Of a stretch of 61,124 nt of DNA, positions 59,970 through 61,124 are shown piece after piece (positions within the stretch are counted from its first letter, which is position 1; every line of letters begins with the position of its first letter). Below the pieces are notes generated by a model. That model was given only the letters and a program-made list of their open reading frames with translations. It searched no databases and was not told where the DNA came from. The DNA comes from Anaeromyxobacter terrae (GTDB lineage Bacteria; Myxococcota; Myxococcia; Myxococcales; Anaeromyxobacteraceae): the NCBI RefSeq assembly GCF_022690685.1, contig NZ_JALCYY010000006.1, forward strand, positions 1-61,124. Direction: 5' to 3'. The position numbers and the translations under genes were made by a program.

Positions 59970-60923
59970 TCACTTCAGCTTCGCCTGGAGCTCCGGGAGC
60001 GCCGCGAACAGGTCGGCGACGAGCCCGTAGTCGGCGACCTGGAAGATGGGCGCGTCGGGATCCTTGTTCACCGCCACGATCACCTTCGACCCCTTCATGC
60101 CCGCGAGGTGCTGCATCGCGCCGGAGATCCCGGCGGCGACGTAGAGCTCGGGCGCGACCACCTTCCCCGTCTGCCCGACCTGCCAGTCGTTTGGCACCCA
60201 GCCGGCGTCGACCGCGGCGCGGGTCGCGCCGACCGCGGCGCCGAGCGCGTCCGCGAGCGCCTCGATCGGCTTGAAGTCTCCCTTCGTGCCGCGGCCGCCC
60301 GCCACGATGGCGCGCGCCTCGGTCAGCTCGGGGCGCGCGATCTTCACCTCGACGAAGCCGACGTGGCGCGTCCGGAGGCTCGCGGGGTCGATCGCGACGG
60401 GCGCCCGCCTGATCGCTCCCTGCCCTTCCTTCCGCGCCGGGGCGAACTCCGTCGCGCGCACCGTGAACACCTTCACGGCGGTCACGATCTCCACCTCCGC
60501 GAGCACGTTCCCCGCCCACATCGGCCGCCGGAACGTGACGGCGCTCCCCTCGCCGCCGAACCCGACGACCTCGGTCGCCATCCCGGCCTCGAGCCTCGCC
60601 GCGACGCGCGGGAGCACGTCCTTCGCGACCGCGGTGGCGGCGGCGCCGACGTGGGTCGCCCCCGTCGCCCGCGCGAGGTCGGCGAGGACCGGCGCCCACG
60701 CCTCCGCGAGCGGGTGCTCGAGCCCGGGCGCGTCCGCGACGTGCACCTCGACGCCGTGCGCCGCGAGCTCCGCCGCGGCCGCGTCGAGCCCGCTCCCGAG
60801 GAGCGCTGCGGCGAGCTCGCCTCCGGTCCGCGCCGCCAGCTCGCGTCCGGCCGAGAGCGCGTGGAGGGTCGCCTTCCGGAGCTTTCCCGCGTGCTGCTCC
60901 GCCACGATGAGCACGTTCGCCAT
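59970..60923 (-). CDS. etfA: Electron transfer flavoprotein subunit alpha
   Basis: A 317-residue ETF alpha subunit. N-terminal domain I starts [22 protein letters not shown]; the C-terminal FAD-binding domain II has [56 protein letters not shown] and [20 protein letters not shown]. It binds FAD and passes electrons from acyl-CoA and other dehydrogenases to ETF-quinone oxidoreductase. The partner etfB is expected upstream (beyond the window). It ends 4 nt from the convergent acetyltransferase gene. A GGAGGAA box precedes the ATG. Confidence 0.93.
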   Translation of the reverse strand: MANVLIVAEQHAGKLRKATLHALSAGRELAARTGGELAAALLGSGLDAAAAELAAHGVEVHVADAPGLEHPLAEAWAPVLADLARATGATHVGAAATAVAKDVLPRVAARLEAGMATEVVGFGGEGSAVTFRRPMWAGNVLAEVEIVTAVKVFTVRATEFAPARKEGQGAIRRAPVAIDPASLRTRHVGFVEVKIARPELTEARAIVAGGRGTKGDFKPIEALADALGAAVGATRAAVDAGWVPNDWQVGQTGKVVAPELYVAAGISGAMQHLAGMKGSKVIVAVNKDPDAPIFQVADYGLVADLFAALPELQAKLK

Positions 60924-60936
60924 GGTGCGTTCCTCC

Positions 60937-60998
60937 GCTGAACGACGGTTCGTGATTCGCGATCACCTTCGGCGTCGCGAATCACGCCGTCGTTCAGC
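60937..60998. repeat. Long inverted repeat upstream of etfA
   Basis: GCTGAACGACGG and GTGATTCGCGA on the left pair with TCGCGAATCAC and CCGTCGTTCAGC on the right, with a small TTC/G internal loop and a 12-nt terminal loop. The total is 23 bp of stem. It sits just before the etfA ribosome binding site, between etfA and its expected etfB neighbour, and could be an mRNA stability element, attenuator or REP-like repeat. Confidence 0.7.
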
Positions 60999-61008
60999 CA
61001 TGATCTCA

Positions 61009-61116
61009 CGGGGGCTTCCGCCCCCGCCCCGCCGAGCAGAGCTCGTCGGGGCCCCACCCCGGCTCGCCGGGTCCCATGCGCCACCGCGGGCGGCTTCGCC
61101 GCTATCGCGGTGGCGC
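61009..61116. repeat. Cluster of three GC-rich palindromes
   Basis: Three consecutive hairpins: CGGGGGC-TTCC-GCCCCCG (61009-61026), GCCCCG-C-CGAGC-AGA-GCTCG-T-CGGGGC (61026-61052), and a longer one with arms GCGCCACCGCG and CGCGGTGGCGC (61078-61116) that also has an inner GGCGGC-TTC-GCCGC stem. The style resembles extragenic palindromic repeats of high-GC bacteria. The very start of the window (positions 1-34) has similar sequence. Confidence 0.6.
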
Positions 61117-61124
61117 CCCGGCGG

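Noticed and set aside
55960-60030. A 1356-codon plus-strand open frame
   Set aside because: It crosses the genuine DUF885-like, acetyltransferase and intergenic segments in the wrong frames and encodes low-complexity Arg-rich sequence.

Overview
This window comes from a very GC-rich (about 70-75%) bacterial chromosome. Third codon positions are almost always G or C, so long open frames on the wrong strand are common and were ignored. Gene content points to a myxobacterium-like, facultatively anaerobic member of the Myxococcota, Anaeromyxobacter or a close relative: a class III (anaerobic) ribonucleotide reductase under a B12 riboswitch, an ETF subunit, many sensor and Ser/Thr kinases, DUF5916 and DUF3943 envelope proteins, and a possible sterol-type cassette. 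The taxonomic call is an inference from content and composition. No rRNA, tRNA, CRISPR array, prophage or complete insertion sequence was seen.

Region 1-11 kb is housekeeping and accessory: an amine oxidase, a GuaB1-type GMP reductase/IMPDH-like protein, a UBP zinc finger, a VKOR-DsbA fusion, a hybrid PAS/GAF histidine kinase, a minus-strand operon CBS protein - DNA polymerase X - SagB-type nitroreductase, and a collagen-like lipoprotein. Region 11-17.5 kb holds a DUF5916 outer-membrane protein and the most unusual locus of the window: a 48-residue, Cys/Lys/Arg/Thr-rich peptide gene, a strong hairpin, an ABC exporter, a translationally coupled Ser/Thr kinase, and then an OmpR/PhoB-type regulator whose receiver lacks its phospho-acceptor Asp. 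A perfect 11-bp-period direct repeat lies just upstream of the peptide gene.

Region 17.5-35.8 kb contains envelope proteins (DUF3943; a barrel-like lipoprotein), LOG, SDR, GYD and HAD proteins, a large membrane patatin, a hemerythrin/PAS protein, an SRPBCC-ArsR operon with two clear operators and a promoter, a GT-C glycosyltransferase, a VOC protein, an M48-like protein that has lost zinc ligands, a DHFR-like protein, an M13 peptidase and an NTF2-like protein. Region 36-42.7 kb has a large-subunit catalase, a decayed copy of a gene whose intact paralogue lies 2.7 kb further on, and a tightly overlapped EXPERA-SDR-DUF1295 operon suggestive of sterol/steroid or lipid reduction.

Region 43-52.3 kb contains a polar amino-acid ABC transporter (possible sigma-54 promoter), two paralogous NAD(P)-binding reductases 5.2 kb apart that share an upstream palindrome, a stand-alone acyltransferase domain, an MFS exporter, a DHFR-like protein, and a UPF0016/TMEM165 Mn exporter behind a yybP-ykoY Mn riboswitch. 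Region 52.3-61.1 kb contains nrdDG on the minus strand behind a cobalamin riboswitch, with nrdD frameshifted just before its glycyl-radical motif, then DUF2703, a DUF885-like peptidase, a fused acyl-CoA-synthetase/GNAT acetyltransferase, etfA, and a cluster of long palindromes at the window edge.
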